A stretch of DNA of 14,226 bases from positions 1 through 14,226 of the forward strand of contig SVNB01000040.1 in NCBI GenBank assembly GCA_015067125.1. Reading direction: 5' to 3'. The notes under the pieces were generated by a model. That model saw only the letters and a list, made by a program, of their open reading frames with translations, made no database searches and had not been told where the DNA came from. Position numbers and translations under genes: made by a program. Every line of letters begins with the position of its first letter. The stretch's first letter is position 1. This stretch comes from Oscillospiraceae bacterium. GTDB lineage: Bacteria > Bacillota > Clostridia > Oscillospirales > Ruminococcaceae. This document shows positions 6,656 through 12,731 of this stretch, in pieces.

Positions 6656-6678
6656 TTATGAATATGGAATATTCATAA
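6656..6678. promoter_or_regulatory. Inverted repeat upstream of the thioesterase gene (possible operator)
   Basis: A perfect 10-bp inverted repeat, TTATGAATAT-GGA-ATATTCATAA, lies 16 bp upstream of the thioesterase ATG and next to its Shine-Dalgarno. The size and symmetry suit a dimeric repressor site, and it would overlap a promoter or ribosome loading zone. No regulator can be named. It could also be a chance AT-rich palindrome. Confidence 0.4.
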
Positions 6679-6727
6679 GATTACCACAGAAACTTTAAAA
6701 ATCTGTGAAGATGTGTTCAACTGTTGT

Positions 6728-8125
6728 TTATGCTTTTTTCCATTTAACGCCCTGAGGAGTATCTTCGAGAACAATGCCCATGGCTTTAAGTTCATCGCGG
6801 ATTCTGTCTGCTTCTGCCCAGTTGCGTTCTTTTCTTGCGGCCTGGCGGGCGGCGATAAGCTGTTCAACCTCTTCTTCAAGGCTTTCTTTTTTGCGGTTAT
6901 AAAGAATACCCAGAACGCCGGTAAGGTCATCAAAAAGTTTTGCGGCGGCTTCAAGGGTTTCTTTTGCGTGGGGCGCGGTGATAAAGGTGTTTATTTCGCG
7001 CACAAGGTCAAAGATAACCGCAACGGCATCGGCAGTGTTAAGGTCGTCATCCATAGCGGTGATAAAGGCCTGTTTTTTCTCTGCGAGCATTGCGATGAAT
7101 TCTTCTTCGCCGCCCTGCATTTCTGCCGGAGCGTTTTCTATGGCAAAATCAAGGTTATCGCGGCAGTTATACATTCTTTCAAGAGAAGCTTTGGCGGATT
7201 TGATTACTTCAAGGGTATAGTTAAGGGGCATACGGTAATGCGCCTGAATCATCATATATTTGATGGGTTCGTAACCGTACTGATCCGCAACGTCGCGAAC
7301 GGTAAAGAAGTTGCCAAGGGATTTGGACATTTTTACGTTATCCACGTTGATATATCCGTTGTGCATCCAGTAACGGGCGTATTCGTGGCCGGTGCAGCAT
7401 TCGCCCTGGGCAATTTCGTTTTCGTGGTGGGGGAATATAAGGTCCTGGCCGCCGCAGTGGATATCAATGGTTTCGCCAAGGTGGTTTTTGATCATTGCGG
7501 TGCATTCTATATGCCAACCGGGTCTGCCGTTTCCCCAGGGAGAAGGCCAGCTGGGTTCGCCGGGTTTTGCGGCCTTCCAAAGGCAGAAATCAAGGGGATC
7601 TTCTTTTTCGGTATCCGCTTCGATTCTTGCGCCGGATTCCAGATCGGAAACGTCCTGATGAGAAAGCTTGCCGTATTCATCAAATTTGCGAACGCGGAAA
7701 TATACGCTGCCGTCAGAAAGGGGATAGGCAAAACCTTTTTCCACAAGGGCTTCCACTATCTCTATAATTTTATCCATATTTTCTGTTGCCTTGGGGTGAA
7801 TGGTGGCTTCTTTTACGCCAAGGCCGGCGGCATCTTTTTTATATTCGGCAATATATTTTTCCGCAACCTCGGCAGAGGTGATGCCTTCTTCGTTGGCGCG
7901 TTTGATGATTTTATCGTCAACGTCGGTAAAGTTCTGAACAAAAGTTACCTTGTTGCCAAGAAATTCCAGATAGCGGCGGAGCACATCAAAAACACAGATG
8001 GGCCTTGCGTTGCCGATGTGGATATAGTTATAAACAGTGGGTCCGCAGGCATAGATTTTGAATTCGCCGGGGGTAAGCGGAACAAGTTCCTCTTTTTGCC
8101 TTGTCATGGTGTTAAAAACTTTCAT
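6728..8125 (-). CDS. cysS: Cysteinyl-tRNA synthetase
   Basis: Class I aminoacyl-tRNA synthetase charging tRNA-Cys with cysteine and ATP. The 465 residues are of normal length. The HIGH-type motif is HIGN at 36-39, preceded by YACGPTVYNY, and KMSKS is at 265-269. The zinc ligands correspond to C27, C208, H233 and E237 (in WHIECTAM and FPHHENE). The C-terminal anticodon-binding region ends with ADRIRDELKAMGIVLEDTPQG. The ATG overlaps the stop of the transposase gene upstream (ATGA). Its Shine-Dalgarno AAAGGAG, 8 nt away, encodes part of the last residues of that gene. No promoter or terminator separates it from cysE, so it should be read from the T-box-controlled transcript. Confidence 0.96.
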   Translation of the reverse strand: MKVFNTMTRQKEELVPLTPGEFKIYACGPTVYNYIHIGNARPICVFDVLRRYLEFLGNKVTFVQNFTDVDDKIIKRANEEGITSAEVAEKYIAEYKKDAAGLGVKEATIHPKATENMDKIIEIVEALVEKGFAYPLSDGSVYFRVRKFDEYGKLSHQDVSDLESGARIEADTEKEDPLDFCLWKAAKPGEPSWPSPWGNGRPGWHIECTAMIKNHLGETIDIHCGGQDLIFPHHENEIAQGECCTGHEYARYWMHNGYINVDNVKMSKSLGNFFTVRDVADQYGYEPIKYMMIQAHYRMPLNYTLEVIKSAKASLERMYNCRDNLDFAIENAPAEMQGGEEEFIAMLAEKKQAFITAMDDDLNTADAVAVIFDLVREINTFITAPHAKETLEAAAKLFDDLTGVLGILYNRKKESLEEEVEQLIAARQAARKERNWAEADRIRDELKAMGIVLEDTPQGVKWKKA

Positions 8126-8679
8126 TTCTGGGTCTCCTTTATATTAATGCTATTATTTTGCAGAGGTATCGAACAGTAAAGTTCGTCTTCTTCCCACTTC
8201 ACAGGGTTTTCATAAACATATTCTGAAATTTCATCATAAGCCTTTTGGTTTTTTATGATTTCATCATAAAAAGATGTTTGAAATATTTTCTTGCCAGGGG
8301 AGCAATTGATTTTATTACATAGTCTGGTAGTACGCGATTTATATGCGCAGACAATATCAGACAATGTAGGGCGGGGGCTTGCTCCCGCCGTTTTTTCCGT
8401 TAAAGCAAAAATTATGTGGATATGATTTGGCATAATCACATATTTGTCAATCTTAACAAAAGGATATTCCTTTTCAAGAAACAACAATTGTTCCTCCGCA
8501 ATTTTTCCCGTTTTGGTAAGATTGATCGTTTTTTCGGCGGGAGCAAGCCCCCGCCCTACAATAGAAAGAACAGGCTTTCTTTCGTTCGTGCAGATTGTTA
8601 CAAAATAATATCCGCTTTTGCTGTAATCATAATACCCCAGACGCGTGTGTTTCCTCTTCGGAAGATTTTCGCTATCCAT
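8122..8679 (-). CDS. REP-associated tyrosine transposase (RAYT, Y1/HUH family)
   Basis: A 185-residue relative of IS200/IS605 TnpA. It starts with a typical RLGYYDYSKSGYYFVTICT segment, has the HUH motif MPNHIHIIF (H86, H88), and continues with a FQTSFYDEIIKNQKAY segment likely to hold the nucleophilic Tyr (Y138 is my candidate) and EYVYENPVKW. RAYTs are single-copy nucleases linked to REP palindromes with a GTAG foot, such as those in this window. Residues 41-49 (VGRGLAPAE) and 97-105 (TAGASPRPT) are encoded by two identical inverted 25-bp REP sequences. The frame is uninterrupted. The ATG overlaps the cysE stop by 8 nt and the TGA overlaps the cysS start. Outside the REP parts the gene is visibly AT-richer than its neighbours, which suggests later arrival. 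Confidence 0.88.
   Translation of the reverse strand: MDSENLPKRKHTRLGYYDYSKSGYYFVTICTNERKPVLSIVGRGLAPAEKTINLTKTGKIAEEQLLFLEKEYPFVKIDKYVIMPNHIHIIFALTEKTAGASPRPTLSDIVCAYKSRTTRLCNKINCSPGKKIFQTSFYDEIIKNQKAYDEISEYVYENPVKWEEDELYCSIPLQNNSINIKETQK
8366..8390 (+). repeat. REP inside the RAYT reading frame, right arm
   Basis: GTAGGG head with a GGGGG-CTTGCT-CCCGCC-type hairpin on the plus strand, encoding residues 97-105 of the transposase on the minus strand. It is identical over 25 bases, in inverted orientation, to 8535-8559. Confidence 0.9.
8535..8559 (-). repeat. REP inside the RAYT reading frame, left arm
   Basis: The same 25-base sequence as 8366-8390, but on the minus strand, encoding residues 41-49. 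Together the arms form an inverted pair with 144 bp between them. In the messenger strand an A6 run follows this arm and precedes the other, like the A-rich linker of the compact REPINs. Confidence 0.9.
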
Positions 8680-9319
8680 GGCTTTTCATCTCTTCGATTT
8701 CCGCTTTAAGGCGGTCGATTTCCATGTAAAGCTTGCAGATTTCCTGGGAAACCGGGTCGGGAATGTGTACCTGGTCAAGTTTTTCTGCCGGAATAACCTT
8801 TTTGCCGTATTGGCGCACCACCCTTGCCGGAACGCCTACTGCGGTGGAATATTCCGGAATGGCGTTGAGCACCACCGCGTTCGCGGCAATTTTTGCGCCT
8901 TCGCCAACGGTAAAGGGGCCAAGCACTTTTGCGCCGGCACCGACTATTACGTTGTTCATAAGGGTGGGGTGGCGCTTGCCGGTTTCTTTGCCGGTACCGC
9001 CAAGGGTAACGCCCTGGTAAATCGTGCAGTTATCGCCCACCTCGGCGGTTTCGCCTATTACAACTCCGCTGCCGTGGTCGATAAGAATTCCTCTTCCAAG
9101 CTTTGCCGCCGGGTGAATTTCCACTCCGGTGCAAAAACGCACGATCTGAGAAAGCGCCCTGGCGGTAAATTTAAAACCGTGGTGCCAAAGCCAATATGCC
9201 GGCCGGTGCCACATAATGGCGTGCAGACCGGAATATAAAAGAAAAACCTTGAATGCCGAAGGCGCGGCGGGGTCTCTTTCGCGCACGGCGTTTATATCTT
9301 TTTTAAGGCCGGAAAACAT
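8672..9319 (-). CDS. cysE: Serine O-acetyltransferase
   Basis: Makes O-acetylserine from serine and acetyl-CoA, the first step of cysteine synthesis. The 215 residues match the short Firmicutes/plant-type enzyme. A helical N-terminal part (about 1-62) is followed by hexapeptide repeats of a left-handed beta-helix (VEIHPAAKLGRGILIDHGSG, VVIGETAEVGDNCTI). The catalytic His/Asp pair is in IDHGSG (D81, H82) and the second His is in GKRHPTL (H117). The spacing of 35 equals that of H158 and H193 in E. coli CysE. AGGAG lies 8 nt before the ATG. A Cys T-box leader precedes it. It is first in the operon with the transposase and cysS, recalling the cysE-cysS pairing of Bacillus. Confidence 0.95.
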   Translation of the reverse strand: MFSGLKKDINAVRERDPAAPSAFKVFLLYSGLHAIMWHRPAYWLWHHGFKFTARALSQIVRFCTGVEIHPAAKLGRGILIDHGSGVVIGETAEVGDNCTIYQGVTLGGTGKETGKRHPTLMNNVIVGAGAKVLGPFTVGEGAKIAANAVVLNAIPEYSTAVGVPARVVRQYGKKVIPAEKLDQVHIPDPVSQEICKLYMEIDRLKAEIEEMKSHG

Positions 9320-9363
9320 AAAATTATCTCCTTTCTCTGCAATAAAATTGCCGGGGATAAAAT

Positions 9364-9400
9364 AAAAAAAGCCTCCGCCACAGTTTTCTGTGACGGAGGC
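9364..9400 (-). terminator. Regulated terminator of the T-box leader
   Basis: The minus strand reads GCCTCCGTCACAG-AAAA-CTGTGGCGGAGGC, then seven T's. The stem is a 13-bp pairing with one G-T pair. It follows the T-box sequence by about 18 nt, the expected place for the transcription switch. Confidence 0.9.
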
Positions 9401-9635
9401 GGTAAAAAACAGATTATCGCGGTTCCACTCCGGTTTATCGCTTTATCCGGATCACATAATCCGGCGCCTTTTAACGGTGGCCTCCGCAAAACGATACTTG
9501 CCGTGCTCATAAAAACGGCGTTCCCGCTTCGTGCTCATCGGGTGCATTTCTCCGTGCTCAAACAAGCAGACTTTCAGCAAAAGGCGTCTGCCTCTCTGGT
9601 GAATGAGGTTTGCGGTTACTTCTCCCGGTCATCGC
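9364..9635 (-). promoter_or_regulatory. T-box leader, tRNA-Cys responsive
   Basis: On the minus strand the leader starts near GCGATGACCGGGAG (9624-9635) and contains the stem I marks AGAGAGGC and GCTGAAAG. A specifier candidate TGC (9544-9546) is followed by A in the context AAATGCACC, which fits Cys. The T-box sequence GGAGTGGAACCGCG is at 9418-9431. The leader ends in a terminator whose 13-bp stem lies at 9371-9400 (GCCTCCG...CGGAGGC), followed by seven T's. Uncharged tRNA-Cys would stabilise the antiterminator and switch on cysE, the transposase and cysS. Stem I was recognised by its motifs, not folded. Confidence 0.93.
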
Positions 9636-9653
9636 ATTTATAATATTGAATTT

Positions 9654-9682
9654 AATATATCATAATAAAAAGGATATTGCAA
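9654..9682 (-). promoter_or_regulatory. Candidate promoter of the T-box/cysE operon
   Basis: On the minus strand TTGCAA at 9677-9682 and TATATT at 9654-9659 are separated by exactly 17 bp. Transcription would then start near 9647, a few bases before the first T-box stem. It lies between the dac stop and the leader. Confidence 0.5.
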
Positions 9683-9700
9683 GAGGTTTTTAAAAAGCGC

Positions 9701-11023
9701 TTATTTATCGTGGCTAAGTCTTCTGTAATGGCGGTGGCGGCGAAGTTTCTGGTATTTTCTTATATTATATGCCCGTATTATAAGAATGATAATAACAAAA
9801 GCGCCTATTACACCCAGGGGAATAAGAATAAATATCCACCAGCGGAAGGTGCTGCCCTCTTTTTCAAATTCCGCATCGGAAGAAATAACAGAAGATTCCT
9901 TGACTATATGATATTCCGGAGAAACAGAAAAATTGCCCGTGGACATATTTTCGCTTTTTTTGGAAAAAGAAATATCAAGGGCAACGCTGCTTACTTCGGA
10001 AAGCTGGCAGTATTCCGGAATATTTGCTTCGATTTTCACGTCCGAAGCGGAAACGTCATCGGTAAGAAGAATATTTACCGATGCCATGGGATAAACAGTC
10101 ATTTTACCGTAAAGATTTTCTCCGTCGTAAACGTTAAGTTCGGATTTTTTTACGGAAACGGGAATTTCCGCACTGCCGAAGTTATTAAAGCAGTAATCAA
10201 GCAGGGCGGTGGAATCTTTGTATTTTGCGTTTTTGTGTTTGCTTTTCATAACCACGCAGATAAGTTCCATTTCTCCGTTATCCGCGGTGGTAACAGCCGT
10301 GTGCATGGCTTCTTCCGTCCAGCCAAGCTTTCCGCCGGTGGCCGCATCGTAACCAAAGGTTTTGTTGTTTTCGCTGCCGACTATCATGGCGTGGTGGGTG
10401 CCGAAGTTGCGTTCGGAGTTTTTATTCGTTTTCGGAATGGTCCATTCCCATGCGGAAAAATAGGTCATAAAACCGGGAACGGAAAGCGCGTATTTTGTAA
10501 TAACGGCCATATCCCTTGCGGTGGTATAGTGGTTCATTTCCGGCATGCCGGTTACGTTGGAAAAATGAGAACCGGTACAGCCAAGTTCCGCAAGTTTTTC
10601 GTTCATAAGGCGCACAAAAGCAAGCTGGCTTCCTGCGGCGGCATCCGCAAGGCCCATGGCGCAGTCGTTGGCAGATTCCACCATCGCGCCGTAAAGAAGA
10701 TCCTCTACGGTGCAGGTTTCCCCTTCGGAAAAAGCAAGGTGGGTGCTGGCGTAATCATAGCTTGCGGCTTCTTTGGAAAAAGTATATTCCTGTTTTGGGT
10801 CAAGGCGTTCCAGCGCCATGGCACAGGTAAGTATTTTGGTTATGGAGGCAGGCTCCTTTTTCTGGTTTTCGTTTCCGCCGATAAGTATCTGGCCGGTTTT
10901 TGCATCCATAACGCACCATGCTTCAGAAATTATCTCATCAGAGGGCATTGCGGCAAAAGCGGAAACAGAAAGAGAAAACGCCATTGCGGCGGCAAGAACA
11001 AAAGAAATGATTTTTCTTAACAT
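9701..11023 (-). CDS. D-alanyl-D-alanine carboxypeptidase (S11 / low-mass PBP, DacF-like)
   Basis: Trims the terminal D-Ala from peptidoglycan stem peptides outside the membrane. The 440 residues begin with a signal peptide (about 1-25, ending SAFAA). The S11 domain has SITK at 60-63 with S60 as nucleophile and SAN at 117-119. The KTG-type triad is KLG at 232-234 within GGKLGWT. A C-terminal beta-rich part, a membrane span at about 395-417 and a basic tail (RKYQKLRRHRHYRRL) follow, so the protein is anchored at both the sequence and charge level. DacF/DacB-type enzymes act in sporulation cortex modification, and vegetative DacA types also exist; the sequence alone does not decide. AAAGGA lies 7 nt before the ATG. 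The gene is monocistronic, or upstream of a separate T-box unit. Confidence 0.9.
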   Translation of the reverse strand: MLRKIISFVLAAAMAFSLSVSAFAAMPSDEIISEAWCVMDAKTGQILIGGNENQKKEPASITKILTCAMALERLDPKQEYTFSKEAASYDYASTHLAFSEGETCTVEDLLYGAMVESANDCAMGLADAAAGSQLAFVRLMNEKLAELGCTGSHFSNVTGMPEMNHYTTARDMAVITKYALSVPGFMTYFSAWEWTIPKTNKNSERNFGTHHAMIVGSENNKTFGYDAATGGKLGWTEEAMHTAVTTADNGEMELICVVMKSKHKNAKYKDSTALLDYCFNNFGSAEIPVSVKKSELNVYDGENLYGKMTVYPMASVNILLTDDVSASDVKIEANIPEYCQLSEVSSVALDISFSKKSENMSTGNFSVSPEYHIVKESSVISSDAEFEKEGSTFRWWIFILIPLGVIGAFVIIILIIRAYNIRKYQKLRRHRHYRRLSHDK

Positions 11024-11067
11024 ACGAACATCCTTTGATTTTTTTGATCTTTTGCGAAAAAGAACAC

Positions 11068-11073
11068 ATTATA
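11068..11073 (-). promoter_or_regulatory. Candidate -10 box of the carboxypeptidase gene
   Basis: A perfect TATAAT on the minus strand, 44 bp upstream of the ATG at 11023. No good -35 hexamer is seen 16-18 bp further up, so this is only a candidate. Confidence 0.35.
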
Positions 11074-11182
11074 CCTAATAATAACATATAACTGCGGCGG
11101 TTGTAAAATCCTTTTCGGAATATTAAGGAATATTTAATAAAATTTCGGCAAAAATAGGATAAAAACAAAAGGAGATGTTTTT

Positions 11183-11398
11183 ATGAATACCATTACCTGG
11201 ATCGACCGCATTGCCCTTGCGCTTATCGTAATCGGCGGAATCAACTGGGGACTTATCGGAATTTTTGATTTTGACCTTGTGGCCTGGCTGTTCGGCGGTT
11301 CGGAAGAACTTTTAAGCCGGCTTACCTATGCCCTTGTGGGTGTGGGCGCCCTTTGGGGCGCAACTCTTCTTTTTCGTCCAAGAGAAGAGCGGATCTGA
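11183..11398 (+). CDS. DUF378 family small membrane protein
   Basis: 71 residues starting MNTITWIDRIALALIVIGGINWGLIGIFDFDLVAWLFG. This matches the DUF378 (YuzA-like) family, with the signature GGINWGLIG and two predicted membrane spans (about 8-29 and 45-64) joined by a short acidic loop. The function of the family is not known. AGGAG is 8 nt before the ATG. It is transcribed away from the carboxypeptidase gene and closed by its own strong terminator, so it forms a single-gene unit. Confidence 0.88.
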   Translation: MNTITWIDRIALALIVIGGINWGLIGIFDFDLVAWLFGGSEELLSRLTYALVGVGALWGATLLFRPREERI

Positions 11399-11400
11399 AC

Positions 11401-11439
11401 AAAAAACAGCGGAACGCCAATGGCGTTCCGCTGTTTTTT
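11401..11439 (+). terminator. Rho-independent terminator after the DUF378 gene
   Basis: A perfect 19-bp inverted repeat, AAAAAACAGCGGAACGCCA at 11401-11419 against 11421-11439, ends in six T's. It begins two bases after the stop codon. The A-run on the other side makes it usable in both directions. Confidence 0.9.
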
Positions 11440-11451
11440 CGCTTTGACACC

Positions 11452-11475
11452 GCAGGGAACGGTCTTGACCGTTCC
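11452..11475 (+). repeat. Single REP, GGAACGG stem
   Basis: The head is GCAGGG, one base from GTAGGG, followed by GGAACGGTC-TT-GACCGTTCC. The copy at 11636 shares the GCAGGG head. Confidence 0.75.
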
Positions 11476-11535
11476 GCAAAACAAAATAACCCGGAGGGCA
11501 ACCTCTCTTCAGACAAGGGAGCCAAATCGCTCACC

Positions 11536-11595
11536 GTAGGGAACGCTGTCCTCAGCGTTCCGAAAAAACGGACCGTCGGGGACGACGGTCCCTAC
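11536..11595. repeat. REPIN-like doublet, copy 4
   Basis: The same sequence as the copy at 4262: GTAGGG, two 9-bp hairpins joined by GAAAAAAC, CCCTAC. Followed by CAGAAAGCCT, as is the copy at 5574. Confidence 0.88.
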
Positions 11596-11635
11596 AGAAA
11601 GCCTGCCTTGTGTAAAGAAGGCCAAATCGCCCACC

Positions 11636-11659
11636 GCAGGGAACGGTCTTGACCGTTCC
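11636..11659 (+). repeat. Single REP, GGAACGG stem
   Basis: GCAGGG head with GGAACGGTC-TT-GACCGTTCC, 40 bp after the REPIN at 11536, as in the 5574/5673 pair. Confidence 0.75.
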
Positions 11660-11663
11660 GACT

Positions 11664-11717
11664 GGCTCCCCTAACAGGGGAGCTGGATTTCGCCGCAAGG
11701 CGAAAGACTGAGGGGTT
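11664..11717 (+). repeat. Two-hairpin repeat, copy 6
   Basis: The first hairpin is GGCTCCCC-TAAC-AGGGGAGC. The second is TTTCGCC-GCAA-GGCGAAA, followed by GACTGAGGGG. The first stem differs from the CTTCCC copies but the plan is the same. Confidence 0.75.
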
Positions 11718-11737
11718 TAACCAATAACCCGGAGGAC

Positions 11738-11793
11738 AGCCTCCCTTGGGCAAAGGGAGGTGTCATTTTGGCTTTACCAAAATGACGGAGGGA
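11738..11793 (+). repeat. Two-hairpin repeat, copy 7
   Basis: The first hairpin is CCTCCCTT-GGGC-AAAGGGAGG. The second is a long stem GTCATTTTGG-CTTTA-CCAAAATGAC, followed by GGAGGGA. It has the longest distal stem of the set. Confidence 0.75.
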
Positions 11794-11868
11794 TTGTAAT
11801 CCTATCCAGTTAAATTCAACCGATAATTTATAAAAGATCCTGCGGCCTTTTTCACCGCAAACGGAAAA

Positions 11869-12714
11869 TCAAAGACCTTCGTCCTCTACAAATTTATAAA
11901 AGGCGGCTTCTGCCATGCGGTCTTCCGGGCGGACCGTGCCCACGGGCGCGGTATATACCATATATTCTTCATCGCCGTCTATGCCGAATACTTCGCAGCA
12001 GCGGTCGTGAGAAAACGCGCCGATGCCGCAGGTTCCCATACCAAGGGCGGTTACGCCCAGATAAAGATTCTGGCAAAGGTGGCCGGCATCAAGCAGGGCA
12101 ACCCTGTGGGAATGTGTTCCGTAACGCCATTCCGCGCGGTATGCAACCATGGTCCAATAAAAAACCACGTTTGCCTTTGCGGCCCATTTCTGTCCGCAAA
12201 GGGTATCGCATATAGCCTGTTCGGTGTTTTCCAAAGTACCGATAAGTTCCAAAGCGTGTTCCATGGGCAGATAGTGATATACACCGGGAGCAAGGCCGGT
12301 TATGTTTCTGATGATAAGATAGGTTTCAAATTCGTGCCTTGCGCCGCCGCAGGGAACGGTGCGTATGGTGGCATAGCTTTTGCCGCGGATGCTTTTTATT
12401 CCCTGGGTTGCCCAAAGCAGAAAAGAAAGCTGCAAAAAGGTCATTTCTTCTTCCGTATAAACCCTTGCGCTTCTTCTGTCGCGAATAAGCGAGATTACGT
12501 CGTTGTTAAGTTCCAAAGAGGAAAAATCCAGCGGAAGAGAAAGTTTTGCGCCGTCTTTACGCATGGGCGCTTTGCAAAGGGGCGGCTGGGGCAGCCTGAG
12601 CTGTTGGTCGGAAGGGTTATAGTCATCGTCTGCGGTAATATCCTCGTCACGGTAGCCTTTCATAAAGGTGCGTCCCTTTTGGATAAGCTCTTTTTTTGTT
12701 TTTTCGTCAAGCAC
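11869..12714 (-). CDS. SagB-type nitroreductase-fold oxidoreductase (stand-alone)
   Basis: 281 residues resembling the SagB/ThcOx family of FMN-dependent dehydrogenases. An N-terminal extension of about 70 residues precedes the RDRRSARVYTEEE segment (about 78-90) typical of FMN binding. VPCGGARHEFETYL (about 120-133), YHYLPMEHALELIG and GLGMGTCGIGAF-like elements (written LGMGTCGIGAF) follow. In peptide toxin clusters SagB oxidises azolines to azoles, but no YcaO, leader peptide or transporter is present here, so another redox role is equally likely. The GTG start is chosen because AAGGAGG lies 8 nt upstream. It starts 17 bp after the tgt stop and is probably cotranscribed with it. Confidence 0.82.
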   Translation of the reverse strand: MLDEKTKKELIQKGRTFMKGYRDEDITADDDYNPSDQQLRLPQPPLCKAPMRKDGAKLSLPLDFSSLELNNDVISLIRDRRSARVYTEEEMTFLQLSFLLWATQGIKSIRGKSYATIRTVPCGGARHEFETYLIIRNITGLAPGVYHYLPMEHALELIGTLENTEQAICDTLCGQKWAAKANVVFYWTMVAYRAEWRYGTHSHRVALLDAGHLCQNLYLGVTALGMGTCGIGAFSHDRCCEVFGIDGDEEYMVYTAPVGTVRPEDRMAEAAFYKFVEDEGL

Positions 12715-12731
12715 GGCAAAAACCTCCTTTT

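Larger units (their letters stand above)
11440..11868. other. Intergenic third repeat field
   Basis: About 430 bp between convergent genes, made of REP, REPIN and two-hairpin elements (listed separately) joined by CCCGGAGG-type linkers. No gene is visible, and no clear terminator was seen for the nitroreductase gene on the minus strand. A partial two-hairpin piece (CAACCTCTCTTCAGACAAGG) is at 11490-11515. Confidence 0.75.

Noticed and set aside
6685..6712. CACAGA/TCTGTG inverted repeat after cysS as a terminator
   Set aside because: The stem is only 6 bp with an 11-nt loop and no T-run on the minus strand.
6713..8179. A 488-codon open frame on the plus strand
   Set aside because: It is the shadow of cysS on the opposite strand. 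No ribosome binding site or domain is visible, and cysS has full catalytic motifs.
9677..11020. A 447-codon open frame on the plus strand
   Set aside because: It is antisense to the carboxypeptidase gene, which has a signal peptide and catalytic motifs; the plus-strand product shows no domain.
11353..11652. A 99-codon frame overlapping the DUF378 gene and running into repeats
   Set aside because: It overlaps the terminator and REPIN sequences and has no ribosome binding site.
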